Origin: Pseudomonas sp. PIC25 | GTDB taxonomy: Bacteria; Pseudomonadota; Gammaproteobacteria; Pseudomonadales; Pseudomonadaceae | Reading direction: 5' to 3' | DNA: 64,000 nt | Assembly (NCBI RefSeq): GCF_002286785.1 | Contig: NZ_MUJY01000186.1 | Span: 1 to 64,000 of the forward strand | Shown: one piece after another, positions 16,928-25,978 of the stretch | Layout of the letters: every line of letters begins with the position of its first letter | Numbering within the stretch: position 1 is the stretch's first letter | The notes under the pieces: generated by a model | Told to the model about the DNA's origin: nothing | The model's database searches: none | What the model saw: only the letters and a program-made list of their open reading frames with translations | Made by a program: the position numbers and the translations under genes

Positions 16928-18189
16928 TGCTCAAGCGCTATCGACATCACATTCTGGCGGCTAGCGTTCTGCTCGTGGTGGCCGCTGTGTTGCTGCTGTG
17001 GAGCCAGATGCTGCCGAACGCCCGCCTGCAGCACCTGAAGGTGGAGGACGGGACTGCCCTGGTGCAGGCCGATGCCGGCCGCCATCCGCAGATACGCGTG
17101 CTGCTTGCCGTGCCTGACGGCCAGGTGCTGGACGATACGCGCCTGCTGGCACTGGCGCACGATACTGCCGCGCGGATCGTTCAGGTGGCCGTGCCGGAGA
17201 ACGATTGTGCGGCCCAGCAGCACCGCTTGCAGGCGGCGCTGAAACGGTTGGATGGAGCGCCGACGCTGGTTGCCGGCATCGGCCCCGGTGCAGCCCTGGC
17301 CTGGCGCTGGCTGGCCGGGCAGGACGACGACAAGGCACGGGCGTTGTCGGTGGGCTTTTCCCTGGAGCATCCGGATTGCGCCCAGCCGCTGCCGGAAAGT
17401 GCTGCGCACGGCCACTGGCTGGCTGCCTGGAACGATAACCCGGACGACGCCAGCGCGCGTTTCGTCCGGGGCCAGGCCAATGCCGAGACGCTGATCGGCG
17501 ACTACGACACGGCCCTGCCGCAACTGCTGGAGGCGCAACTTCGCCGTCTGCTGCAAGGGCAGGGTAACGAACTGCCCGTAGTCGACGTCCCCGCTGCGCA
17601 GTCTTCCGACACCCTGACCCTGTTCTATTCCGGCGATGGCGGCTGGCGCGATCTGGATCGCGCCGTGGCCGAGGAAATGGCGAAGGGCGGCTATCCGGTG
17701 ATCGGCATCGACAGCCTGCGTTATTTCTGGGAGCACAAGTCACCCGAGCAGGGGGCCGCCGACCTGGCCCGGCTGATGCGGCAGCACCGCCAGGCCGGTA
17801 TGCGCCACTTCGTGCTGGTCGGCTATTCCTTCGGCGCCGATGTGCTGCCGGCCATCTACAACCGCCTGCCCGCCGCCGAGCGGGAGCAGGTGGATGCCGT
17901 GGTGCTGCTCGCCCTGGCCCGCAGCGGGAGCTTCGAGATCGAGGTACAGGGCTGGCTGGGCAGCACCGGGCAGGAAGCGGCGACCGTACCCGAGCTGGTC
18001 CGCCTGCCGCCGGCCCGGGTGCTCTGCGTGTACGGGCGCGAAGAAGCCGGGGAGAGCGGCTGCACCGATCCGGCCTATCAGGGGGAACGTCTGGCGCTAC
18101 CCGGTGGTCATCATTTCGATGAGAACTATGCGGCTCTCGCCGAGCGTCTGATCCGGGCCATTCGGGCACGGACGGCCGGGGCGGACTGA
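16927..18189 (+). CDS. VirJ-family hydrolase, likely alanyl-PG hydrolase
   Basis: The 420-residue protein has an N-terminal hydrophobic segment (residues 8-28) that exports it to the periplasm or anchors it in the inner membrane. A C-terminal alpha/beta-hydrolase domain of the VirJ family follows, with nucleophile S301 in GYSFG and a terminal His in PGGHHFDEN. In P. aeruginosa the gene downstream of mprF encodes an enzyme that removes alanine from alanyl-PG. The same 1-bp overlapping arrangement here supports that role. Together the pair would set the level of this lipid. Family and position give the function; no substrate evidence is in the sequence. Confidence 0.83.
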   Translation: MLKRYRHHILAASVLLVVAAVLLLWSQMLPNARLQHLKVEDGTALVQADAGRHPQIRVLLAVPDGQVLDDTRLLALAHDTAARIVQVAVPENDCAAQQHRLQAALKRLDGAPTLVAGIGPGAALAWRWLAGQDDDKARALSVGFSLEHPDCAQPLPESAAHGHWLAAWNDNPDDASARFVRGQANAETLIGDYDTALPQLLEAQLRRLLQGQGNELPVVDVPAAQSSDTLTLFYSGDGGWRDLDRAVAEEMAKGGYPVIGIDSLRYFWEHKSPEQGAADLARLMRQHRQAGMRHFVLVGYSFGADVLPAIYNRLPAAEREQVDAVVLLALARSGSFEIEVQGWLGSTGQEAATVPELVRLPPARVLCVYGREEAGESGCTDPAYQGERLALPGGHHFDENYAALAERLIRAIRARTAGAD

Positions 18190-18261
18190 GGGGAGTTGAG
18201 GCCGGCGTCGGAGCGTTCGATTTCCCCGTCGGAGAGGCTGGTCAAGCGAGAGACCTGCCGC

Positions 18262-18267
18262 TAGAAT
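18262..18267 (+). promoter_or_regulatory. Possible -10 element of rimO
   Basis: TAGAAT lies about 50 bases upstream of the rimO start. The matching -35 position (TGGTCA) is poor, so this is a weak call. Confidence 0.35.
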
Positions 18268-18318
18268 TGCGCACTTTTTGATCAGAGGCGCCTTGTGAGC
18301 GCCCCATCGAGGTTAGCC

Positions 18319-19644
18319 ATGTCCACCCCCTCCACGCCGAAAGTCGGTTTCGTCAGCCTCGGTTGCCCCAAGGCTCTGGTCGATTCCGAACGCATCCTGA
18401 CCCAGTTGCGCATGGAGGGTTACGAAGTCGTACCCACCTACCAGGATGCCGACGTGGTGGTGGTCAACACCTGTGGTTTCATCGACAGCGCCAAGGCGGA
18501 GTCGCTGGAAGCGATCGGCGAGGCCATTGCCGAGAACGGCAAGGTGATCGTCACCGGCTGCATGGGTGTGGAAGAGTCGGCGATCCGCGAGGTGCATCCG
18601 AGCGTGTTGGCCGTGACCGGCCCGCAGCAATACGAGCAGGTGGTCACCGCCGTGCATGAGGTGGTGCCGCCGAAAGCCGAGCACAACCCGCTGATCGACC
18701 TGGTGCCGCCGCAGGGTATCAAGCTCACCCCGCGCCACTATGCCTACCTGAAGATTTCCGAAGGCTGCAACCATAGCTGCAGCTTCTGCATCATCCCGTC
18801 CATGCGTGGCAAGCTGGTCAGCCGCCCGGTGGGCGATGTGCTCAGCGAGGCCGAGCGCCTGGTCAAGGCCGGGGTCAAGGAGCTGCTGGTGATCTCTCAG
18901 GACACCAGCGCCTACGGCGTGGACCTGAAGTACAAGACCGATTTCTGGAACGGCCAGCCGGTGAAGACCCGCATGAAGGAGTTGTGCGAAGCGCTGTCCG
19001 GCATGGGCGTCTGGGTGCGCCTGCACTACGTCTACCCGTACCCGAACGTCGACGACGTGATCCCGCTGATGGCCGAAGGCAAGCTGCTGCCCTACCTGGA
19101 CATCCCGTTCCAGCACGCCAGTCCGAAGGTGCTCAAGGCCATGAAGCGTCCGGCATTCGAGGATAAGACCCTGGCGCGCATCAAGCAGTGGCGCGAAGTC
19201 TGCCCGGACCTGACCATCCGCTCCACCTTCATCGTCGGCTTCCCCGGCGAGACCGAAGAAGACTTCCAGTACCTGCTCGACTGGCTGACCGAAGCACAGC
19301 TCGACCGCGTTGGCTGCTTCCAGTACTCCCCCGTGGACGGTGCGCCGGCCAACGAGCTGGCCGACCCGGTGCCGGACGAGGTCAAGCAGGAGCGCTGGGA
19401 GCGTTTCATGGCCCACCAGCAGGCGATCAGCGCCGAGCGCCTGCAACGCAAGATCGGCCGGGAAATCGAAGTGCTGATCGACGAAGTGGATGAGCAGGGT
19501 GCCATCGGCCGTTCCTGGGCCGACGCGCCGGAAATCGACGGCAACGTCTACGTGGACAGCGACGTCGAGCTCAAGCCGGGCGACAAGGTCCGTGTGCGCG
19601 TGACTGCGGCGGACGAATATGATCTCTGGGCGGAAACCCTATAA
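18319..19644 (+). CDS. rimO: Ribosomal protein S12 methylthiotransferase
   Basis: RimO is a radical-SAM enzyme that adds a methylthio group to an aspartate of ribosomal protein S12. The 441-residue product has the N-terminal cluster cysteines C16, C52 and C81 and the radical-SAM motif C150-x3-C154-x2-C157 (CNHSCSFC). A C-terminal TRAM domain (from about 375) follows. I chose the ATG at 18319 because GAGG precedes it and the family begins with this conserved region; a GTG eight codons upstream is less likely. It is a single gene, with a hairpin just after its stop. Confidence 0.95.
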   Translation: MSTPSTPKVGFVSLGCPKALVDSERILTQLRMEGYEVVPTYQDADVVVVNTCGFIDSAKAESLEAIGEAIAENGKVIVTGCMGVEESAIREVHPSVLAVTGPQQYEQVVTAVHEVVPPKAEHNPLIDLVPPQGIKLTPRHYAYLKISEGCNHSCSFCIIPSMRGKLVSRPVGDVLSEAERLVKAGVKELLVISQDTSAYGVDLKYKTDFWNGQPVKTRMKELCEALSGMGVWVRLHYVYPYPNVDDVIPLMAEGKLLPYLDIPFQHASPKVLKAMKRPAFEDKTLARIKQWREVCPDLTIRSTFIVGFPGETEEDFQYLLDWLTEAQLDRVGCFQYSPVDGAPANELADPVPDEVKQERWERFMAHQQAISAERLQRKIGREIEVLIDEVDEQGAIGRSWADAPEIDGNVYVDSDVELKPGDKVRVRVTAADEYDLWAETL

Positions 19645-19663
19645 GACTTCCGCCGTCATCCCG

Positions 19664-19698
19664 CCGCATGGTGCCGGATATCATCCGTTACCATGCGG
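19664..19698. terminator. Inverted repeat between convergent rimO and META lipoprotein gene
   Basis: A perfect 9-bp inverted repeat (CCGCATGGT / ACCATGCGG, 17-base loop) fills the 57-bp gap between two converging genes. It is probably a shared transcription stop, although no long T-run follows on either strand. Confidence 0.5.
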
Positions 19699-19701
19699 TT
19701 G

Positions 19702-20103
19702 TCAGTTCTCCGGCAACAGCCGGATCGGCTTGCCTTCCGCTGGCCACAGTCGCAGTTGGCCGAGTGGCGAAACATCCCAGCGTTCGATCTTGCCGAGGGC
19801 GTCCAGAAAGTGCTGTTCCTGCTCCATCAGTGCGGGCGTGCAGAGCTTGCGGGTGCTGCCCGGAGCGCCGAAGCTGATGGCCGAGTCTTCCAGTCGATAG
19901 CTGCCGAACCAGTGGTTGCAACCGGCATTGCCGAAGGCGCGGCCGTCTTCGCCGAGGGTCAGGGTCAGGTAGCTACGGTCGAGCAGCGGCCGGTCGCCGA
20001 TCCACTCCACCCGGTAGTTGCGTTCCTGCTCCAGTTTCACCGGATCGGCGGCGCAGCCCAGCAGGCTGGCGCCGATCAGGCCGAGTGCAATCGCGTGTTT
20101 CAT
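19702..20103 (-). CDS. META/HslJ-domain lipoprotein
   Basis: The 133-residue product has a lipoprotein signal with lipobox LLGC (lipidated Cys at residue 17) and then one META domain. The domain shows the typical features: LTLGEDGRAFGNAGCNHWFGSY, split here as LTLGEDGRAFG then NAGCNHWFGSY, a Cys pair and a Phe-rich end. HslJ/META proteins are small beta-barrel-like domains of the envelope linked to heat shock or novobiocin resistance in E. coli; the molecular role is unclear. It overlaps the preceding gene by 4 bp (ATGA) and so belongs to a two-gene operon. Confidence 0.82.
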   Translation of the reverse strand: MKHAIALGLIGASLLGCAADPVKLEQERNYRVEWIGDRPLLDRSYLTLTLGEDGRAFGNAGCNHWFGSYRLEDSAISFGAPGSTRKLCTPALMEQEQHFLDALGKIERWDVSPLGQLRLWPAEGKPIRLLPEN

Positions 20104-20537
20104 GCCTTGTCCTCCTGACAGTTCGGGCAGAGATGACGGCCGGCGTCGTTCCGCCAGCCCAGTTCGGCGATGCGCGCTTCAGCGGCCGGTGCACGGGCCT
20201 TGTCGCCGAGCGCCGCATCGACGGCGAATTCGAAATCGAGCCGCGCACCGCAGCCGTCGCAATCGACCTGCCAGTTGAGAATGGCCAGCTCGCGGAAGGC
20301 GGGGCCCTTGGCCACGGCCATCCATTGTCCCGGCGGGTTGATCAGATGGCGGACCTTTTCCACGTCGAGGCGCAGGCAGAGATCGCGGCTGCCCTTGAGC
20401 GTGACCAGCAGGGTGTCGCCCGCTTGGATGGAGCCACCGGTACCGGTGACCTGGTAGCGGCCCGGCGCCAGCGCGCGGCATTCGTTCAGGGTGTGGGCGG
20501 GGTTTAGCAGGGTGTAGCGGAAATCGTGTTCGGCCAT
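20100..20537 (-). CDS. Hypothetical protein with two CxxC motifs (145 aa)
   Basis: This 145-residue cytoplasmic-looking protein has no signal peptide. A CDGC motif near residue 100 and a CPNC motif near the C-terminus (about residues 137-140) could bind one zinc ion. The first half is beta-rich (GRYQVTGTGG, DTLLVTLKGSRDL). I do not recognise a named family. I used the ATG at 20537, giving MAEHDFRYTLLNPAHTL. It is translationally coupled to the META lipoprotein and lies downstream of gacS on the same strand? No: gacS starts far upstream and ends 105 bases before this start in the opposite sense of position, so only the lipoprotein is clearly in its operon. Confidence 0.65.
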   Translation of the reverse strand: MAEHDFRYTLLNPAHTLNECRALAPGRYQVTGTGGSIQAGDTLLVTLKGSRDLCLRLDVEKVRHLINPPGQWMAVAKGPAFRELAILNWQVDCDGCGARLDFEFAVDAALGDKARAPAAEARIAELGWRNDAGRHLCPNCQEDKA

Positions 20538-20642
20538 CGGGGTCTGCCATCTCGGCGAAATGGTGCGGAAAGGCGGCATCCTAACATTGTCGTCAGGTTC
20601 CGACGCGGTTCCTTGGCTGGCTGGCGGCGATTCCAGCCGGAC

Positions 20643-23402
20643 TCAGGCGCCAATCTGCGCCGCCTCCTTGGCCAGCCGCACGATGGCGGCATCGAGATCG
20701 TCGAGGGCGGTCTTGTAGGCCGGGTCGTCCTGTTTCAGCAGGGTCTCGCTGCGCTGGCAGGCCTCGCGCAATTGCGGCACGCCGCAGTAGCGGGTGGCGC
20801 CGTGCAGGCGATGGACGCGCTCGATCAGGGTGGCGCGGTCGCCGGCGTCGCGGGCCTGGCGAATCGCCTGGCGGTCGGCGTCCAGGGAAGCGAGCAGCAT
20901 GGCAAGCATGTCGGCGGCCAAGTCGGCCTTGCCGGCAGCCAGGCGCAGGCCTTCTTCGGCATCCAGCACGCTGAGGCTGGTTTCAACCTTGGGCGGTGGT
21001 TCCATGGGGCGCTCCTGGCCTTGGTTGCGCAGGGCGAGGCCGGTCCACTTGAGTACGACCTGGGCCAGTTGGCGCTCGCTGATCGGCTTGGTCAGGTAGT
21101 CGTCCAGGCCGCTCTGCAGCAGGGCTCGCTTTTCGTTGGCGAGGGCGTGGGCGGTCAGGGCGATGATCGGCACCTGACCATGGCCGTGTTCGGCTTCCCA
21201 GGCGCGGATCGCCTCGGTGGTCTGGCGTCCGTCCATGCCGGGCATCTGCACGTCCATGAAAATCAGATCGAAACGTTCCTTTTTCACCGCATCCAGCGCG
21301 GCATAGCCGCTGTCCACGGCGGTGGCTTCGGCGCCCATGTCGCTGAGCAGGGTCTGCACCAACAGCAGGTTGGCCGGGTTGTCGTCGACGCAGAGCAGGC
21401 GCGGAACCCGGTTGCTCGGAATCGACGAGGGTTCCTGGCGCACCGACTGGCGCGGGCTGATGAGATCAGACAGCGCCCGCTGCAGCTTGCGTGTGTAGGC
21501 CGGCTTGGCCTGCAATTGCGCATAGCCGTCGGGCAGTGCCTCGTGGTAGATCGCCTGCTCGTTGGTCGGGCAGAGCGCCAGGCATTTACAGCCGAGCCGC
21601 TCGAGATCGCGGATACGCTGGCTCAGCCGTTCCGGTGGCAACTCGCGCAGGTTCACGCCGAGCACCGCCAAGTCGAGGGGCGCATTGCCGTGACGCTGGG
21701 CGGCCACGCCGTCGATCAGGCTGTCCATGTCGGCGAAGATTTGCACCTGCAGGCCACAGTCTTCCAATTGATGTTGCAGGGCCTGACAGGCCAGTTCGTG
21801 GCTTTCCAGCACGGCCACGCGGCGGCCCAGCAGCGGTGCGCGAGGGTGGTCCTCGACGTCTTCGCGGCCCTTGGGCAGGCTCAGGGTAATCCAGAATTCC
21901 GAACCTTCTCCCGGTGTGCTCTCCACGCCGATTTCCCCGCCCATCTGTTCGATCAGGCGCTTGGAAATCACCAGGCCCAGGCCGGTGCCGCCGGCCTGGC
22001 GGCTGAGCGAGTTGTCCGCCTGACTGAAGGCCTGGAACAGGGTGCGCAGGTCTTCCTCGGACAGGCCGATGCCGGTGTCCTGCACGCTGATGCGCAGTTG
22101 GGCGCGGTCGTCGCTGTCGTCCTCCAGCATGGCGCGGACGGCGATGGTGCCTTCGCGGGTGAACTTGATTGCGTTGCTGATCAGGTTGGTCAGTACCTGC
22201 TTGAGCCGCAGCGGGTCGCCGATCAGCGACAGCGGTGTATCGCGGTAGACCAGACTGACCAGTTCCAGCTGCTTGTCATGGGCGGCGGGGGCGAGGATGG
22301 TCAGGCAGTCCTGCAGCAGGTCGCGCAGGTTGAAGGGGATGCTTTCCAATACCAGCTTGCCGGCTTCGATCTTCGAGAAATCGAGGATTTCATTGATGAT
22401 GCCGAGCAGGCTGTCGGCGGATTTCTCGATGGTGGTCAGGTAGTCCTGCTGGCGCGGCGTCAGGTCGCTTTTCAGCAGCAGATTCGTGAAACCGAGGATG
22501 CCGTTCAGCGGCGTGCGTATTTCATGGCTCATGTTGGCGAGGAATTCGGATTTGATCCGGCTCGCTTCCAGGGCCTCCTTGCGCGCCAGGTCCAGTTCGA
22601 TGTTCTGGATCTCGATGGTTTCCAGGTTCTGGCGGACGTCCTCGGTGGCTTGGTCGATGCTGTGCTGGAGTTCTTCCTGGGCATTCTGCAGCGCTTCGGC
22701 CATGCGGTTGATGCCGGAGGCCAGTTCGTCCAGTTCGTGGCTGCCGAGCAGCGGCAGGCGGGTCTCCAGGCGGCCGTCTTTGAGCTGGGCGACGCCTTGT
22801 TGGATACGCCGTAACGGCTCGTTGATCGAGCGGCTCATGCGCAGCGCCAGGAGCGCGGTGACCGCCAGCCCGGCGATGATCAGCAGCAGGCTGGTGAGCA
22901 GGCTGCGGTAGCCCCGCAGCAGGGTACCGTGGTGGGACATCTCCACCTCGACCCAGCCAAGCAGTTGTTCGCTGTCGGCGGCCTCCTGCCCGGCCACCAT
23001 GCTATGGCGGCCATAGACCGGCAGGAGGAAGCGCGTGGCGTCCTGGACGCTGCGCATCAGCAGGCGGCTGCTGTCGCCGCTGGGGGTGTCGTTGAGCATG
23101 TTCGGGCCGGCATGCGCCAGGCGCTGGCGCTCCGGGGTGAGGAAGGAGACCGCCCGTACGTCGGGCTGCTCCAGCGCGTCGGCGGCGATTCGCTGCAACA
23201 CGCGGTTGTCGCCATGCGCCAGGGCCGGAGCGGCGAGGGGCGCCAGTTGCTCGACGATCATTTCTCCGCGCTGCAAGAGTTGCGCCTGCAGGTCGGAGAG
23301 CTGCACCCAGGTGAAGTAGCCGCCGAGGACCAGCGCCAGCAGGCTGGTGGGCAGCAGGGTGAGCATCAGCACGCGGCCTTTGATGCCGAGATCCTTGAAC
23401 AC
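20643..23402 (-). CDS. gacS: Hybrid sensor kinase GacS
   Basis: GacS is the tripartite sensor that phosphorylates GacA and, through the RsmY/RsmZ small RNAs, switches between acute and chronic behaviours. The 919-residue protein has two membrane segments (about 11-32 and 168-187) flanking a periplasmic domain. A HAMP follows, then a kinase with phospho-His H293 ([10 protein letters not shown]), ATP-binding DTGIG and GGTGLGL, a receiver with D717 and a C-terminal Hpt domain with H864. The start is a GTG with GAGGGAAG upstream, which gives the known N-terminus [13 protein letters not shown]. It is divergent from cysM with 168 bp between the starts. Confidence 0.95.
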   Translation of the reverse strand: MFKDLGIKGRVLMLTLLPTSLLALVLGGYFTWVQLSDLQAQLLQRGEMIVEQLAPLAAPALAHGDNRVLQRIAADALEQPDVRAVSFLTPERQRLAHAGPNMLNDTPSGDSSRLLMRSVQDATRFLLPVYGRHSMVAGQEAADSEQLLGWVEVEMSHHGTLLRGYRSLLTSLLLIIAGLAVTALLALRMSRSINEPLRRIQQGVAQLKDGRLETRLPLLGSHELDELASGINRMAEALQNAQEELQHSIDQATEDVRQNLETIEIQNIELDLARKEALEASRIKSEFLANMSHEIRTPLNGILGFTNLLLKSDLTPRQQDYLTTIEKSADSLLGIINEILDFSKIEAGKLVLESIPFNLRDLLQDCLTILAPAAHDKQLELVSLVYRDTPLSLIGDPLRLKQVLTNLISNAIKFTREGTIAVRAMLEDDSDDRAQLRISVQDTGIGLSEEDLRTLFQAFSQADNSLSRQAGGTGLGLVISKRLIEQMGGEIGVESTPGEGSEFWITLSLPKGREDVEDHPRAPLLGRRVAVLESHELACQALQHQLEDCGLQVQIFADMDSLIDGVAAQRHGNAPLDLAVLGVNLRELPPERLSQRIRDLERLGCKCLALCPTNEQAIYHEALPDGYAQLQAKPAYTRKLQRALSDLISPRQSVRQEPSSIPSNRVPRLLCVDDNPANLLLVQTLLSDMGAEATAVDSGYAALDAVKKERFDLIFMDVQMPGMDGRQTTEAIRAWEAEHGHGQVPIIALTAHALANEKRALLQSGLDDYLTKPISERQLAQVVLKWTGLALRNQGQERPMEPPPKVETSLSVLDAEEGLRLAAGKADLAADMLAMLLASLDADRQAIRQARDAGDRATLIERVHRLHGATRYCGVPQLREACQRSETLLKQDDPAYKTALDDLDAAIVRLAKEAAQIGA

Positions 23403-23570
23403 TGTCTTCCCTCGTCTGGTTCCGTGGTTCTGGCCGGCAGTGTAGCGGCTGGGCGGAGCTGGACAAAGAGCGGGAGCCGAGGGAAACAGACTGCAATCTT
23501 CGGCTGTTATGGTGCCCGCCGGTTTGCCGTTATCATAGTCGTCCCTCTGCCGTCCGGATTCGAAGACGCC

Positions 23571-24476
23571 ATGACCCTGCAGTTTCCCACCATCGCCGAT
23601 TGCGTCGGCAACACCCCGCTGGTCCGCCTGCAACGCCTGCCCGGGGAGACCTCCAATACCCTGCTGGTGAAGCTGGAAGGCAACAACCCGGCGGGATCGG
23701 TGAAGGACCGGCCGGCGCTATCGATGATCACCCGCGCCGAACTGCGCGGCGACATCAAGCCCGGCGACACCCTGATCGAAGCCACCTCCGGGAACACTGG
23801 CATCGCCCTGGCGATGGCGGCGGCGATCAAGGGCTACAAGATGATCCTGATCATGCCGGACAACATGAGTGCCGAGCGCAAGGCGGCGATGACCGCCTAC
23901 GGCGCCGAGCTGGTGCTGGTCAGCCGCGAAGAGGGCATGGAAGGTGCCCGCGACCTGGCGGAAAGCCTGCAACGCGGCGGCAAGGGCAAGGTGCTCGACC
24001 AGTTCGCCAACGGCGACAATCCGGAGGCGCACTACCGGGGCACCGGTCCGGAGATCTGGCAGCAGACCCAGGGCCGCATCACTCACTTCGTCAGCTCCAT
24101 GGGTACCACCGGCACCATCATGGGCGTGTCGCGTTACCTCAAGGAGCAGAACCCGGATGTGCAGATCGTCGGCCTGCAACCGCAGGAAGGGGCGTCGATC
24201 CCCGGCATCCGTCGCTGGCCGCACGAGTACCTGCCGAAGATTTACCAGGCCGAGCGCGTGGACCGCATCGTCGACATGGCGCAAGGCGAAGCCGAGGACG
24301 TGATGCGCCGGCTGGCGCGGGAAGAGGGCATCTTCTGCGGCGTTTCCTCCGGCGGTGCGGTGGCCGCAGCCCTGCGGTTGTCGAAGGAAGTGGAGAACGC
24401 GGTGATCGTGGCGATCATCTGCGATCGAGGCGACCGCTACCTGTCCACCGGCATCTACGACATCCCCGAGCATTGA
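23571..24476 (+). CDS. cysM: Cysteine synthase B
   Basis: CysM is a PLP-dependent O-acetylserine sulfhydrylase, which in bacteria can also use thiosulfate. The 301-residue product has the PLP lysine K45 in PAGSVKDRPA, the phosphate/substrate loop TSGNTG at 72-77 and the glycine-rich phosphate-binding SSMGTTGTI. The motif GVSSGGAVAA is near the C-terminus. It is shorter than CysK, and its phylogenetic features (ARRWPHEYLP-like RRWPHEYLP segment) fit CysM. Next to gacS, as in P. aeruginosa. Confidence 0.94.
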   Translation: MTLQFPTIADCVGNTPLVRLQRLPGETSNTLLVKLEGNNPAGSVKDRPALSMITRAELRGDIKPGDTLIEATSGNTGIALAMAAAIKGYKMILIMPDNMSAERKAAMTAYGAELVLVSREEGMEGARDLAESLQRGGKGKVLDQFANGDNPEAHYRGTGPEIWQQTQGRITHFVSSMGTTGTIMGVSRYLKEQNPDVQIVGLQPQEGASIPGIRRWPHEYLPKIYQAERVDRIVDMAQGEAEDVMRRLAREEGIFCGVSSGGAVAAALRLSKEVENAVIVAIICDRGDRYLSTGIYDIPEH

Positions 24477-24542
24477 TCATGGCGACGCACGACCCGACCC
24501 GGATCGCGCCCGTGGCCCATCCGGGCCGGCAGGGTATCGTCC

Positions 24543-25895
24543 ATGGCTAAGCGCAATGCCGGGCTGCGTTTCCAGCCGAGCGGCGGGGCGCGTACACCGC
24601 AGGTCCCGGTGGGCAAGAAGCAGGTCCTGACCATCGAGCGTCTGGCCCATGACGGCCGTGGCATTGCCTTCGCCGACGGGCGGACTTGGTTCGTCGCCGG
24701 TGCCTTGCCGCTGGAGCGTGTCGAGGCCCGCGTGCTTTCGGCGCGCAGCCAGATCGTCGACGCGCGCGCCGAGCGCATCCTGGACGCCGCACCGCAGCGT
24801 CGCCCCGAGCCCTGCGTGTATGCCGGGCGTTGCGGCGGCTGCACGCTCCAGCATCTGTCCCACGAAGAACAGCTCGCCCTGAAACAGCGCACCCTCGCCG
24901 AACAGCTCGCGCGTTTCGCCGAGTTACAACCCGACGAGTGGGCGCTACCGTTGGTCGGTCCGGAATTCGGCTACCGGCGTCGTGCGCGGATTGCCGTGCG
25001 CTGGGACGCCAAGGCCCGTCGGCTGGAGGTCGGCTTTCGTGCCGCCGCCAGCCAGGACATCGTTGCCATTGGCGAGTGTCCAGTGCTGGTACAGCCCTTG
25101 CAGCCGATCGTGCGCGCGTTACCGCAGCTACTGCGCCAGCTCGAAAAACCCCAGGCTGTCGGCCACGTGGAAGTATTCAGCGGCACTGCGGAAGCCGTGT
25201 TGCTGAGGCATACCGCGCCATTGCCGGACGCCGATCTGGCCCGTCTGCGGGGTTTCTGCGACGAGCACCGGACCCAGCTGTGGCTGCACGGCGCCGGCGA
25301 GCCGCAACCGGTCGAGCCGGGGCAATCCCTGGGTTATCGGCTGGAGTCGTGGGGGCTGCGTCTGGAGTACCGACCGGGCGATTTCGTCCAGGTCAACGCA
25401 CCGGTCAACGAAGCGATGGTCAGCCAGGCGCTAGACTGGATGGCACCGAAAGACGATGAGCGGATACTGGATCTGTTCTGCGGCCTGGGCAATTTCGCCC
25501 TGCCGCTGGCCCGCGGGACGCGTGAAGTGGTGGCAGTGGAAGGCGTGGAGGCAATGGTCGAACGGGCGCGTGGCAACGCTGCGGCCAACGGCTTGGAGAA
25601 CCTGCACTTTTTCCAGGCCGATCTGTCGAAGCCGCTGACCGGTCAGCGCTGGGTCGAGCGCGGCTTCTCCGCCGCGTTGCTCGACCCGCCGCGGGACGGT
25701 GCGCTGGAGGTGGTACGGCAGATCGGCGACCTGGCGATCGGGCGCCTGCTGTATGTGTCCTGCAACCCGGCGACCCTGGCGCGCGATGCCGCGGAGCTGG
25801 CGCGGCAGGGCTACCGGCTGAAGCGGGCCGGCATTCTCGACATGTTTCCGCAGACCGCGCATGTCGAGGCGATGGCGTTATTCGAGAGGGGCTAG
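24543..25895 (+). CDS. rlmD: 23S rRNA (uracil1939-C5)-methyltransferase
   Basis: RlmD (RumA) methylates U1939 of 23S rRNA using S-adenosylmethionine. The 450-residue protein starts with a TRAM domain (about 20-80). It has four [4Fe-4S] ligands at C91, C97, C100 and C179, and then the methyltransferase domain with [13 protein letters not shown]. The catalytic cysteine is in [13 protein letters not shown]. All key residues are present and length is normal. It starts 66 bases after cysM and is followed by relA 83 bases later, the same order as in P. aeruginosa. Confidence 0.95.
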   Translation: MAKRNAGLRFQPSGGARTPQVPVGKKQVLTIERLAHDGRGIAFADGRTWFVAGALPLERVEARVLSARSQIVDARAERILDAAPQRRPEPCVYAGRCGGCTLQHLSHEEQLALKQRTLAEQLARFAELQPDEWALPLVGPEFGYRRRARIAVRWDAKARRLEVGFRAAASQDIVAIGECPVLVQPLQPIVRALPQLLRQLEKPQAVGHVEVFSGTAEAVLLRHTAPLPDADLARLRGFCDEHRTQLWLHGAGEPQPVEPGQSLGYRLESWGLRLEYRPGDFVQVNAPVNEAMVSQALDWMAPKDDERILDLFCGLGNFALPLARGTREVVAVEGVEAMVERARGNAAANGLENLHFFQADLSKPLTGQRWVERGFSAALLDPPRDGALEVVRQIGDLAIGRLLYVSCNPATLARDAAELARQGYRLKRAGILDMFPQTAHVEAMALFERG

Positions 25896-25978
25896 GATGC
25901 CCCTGTAATCCGACCGGCCCGTAGAGGCAGGCGACAATCCGGCGGGCCCGAGGGCGCGCCGTAGGGGAAGGGTAAGTA

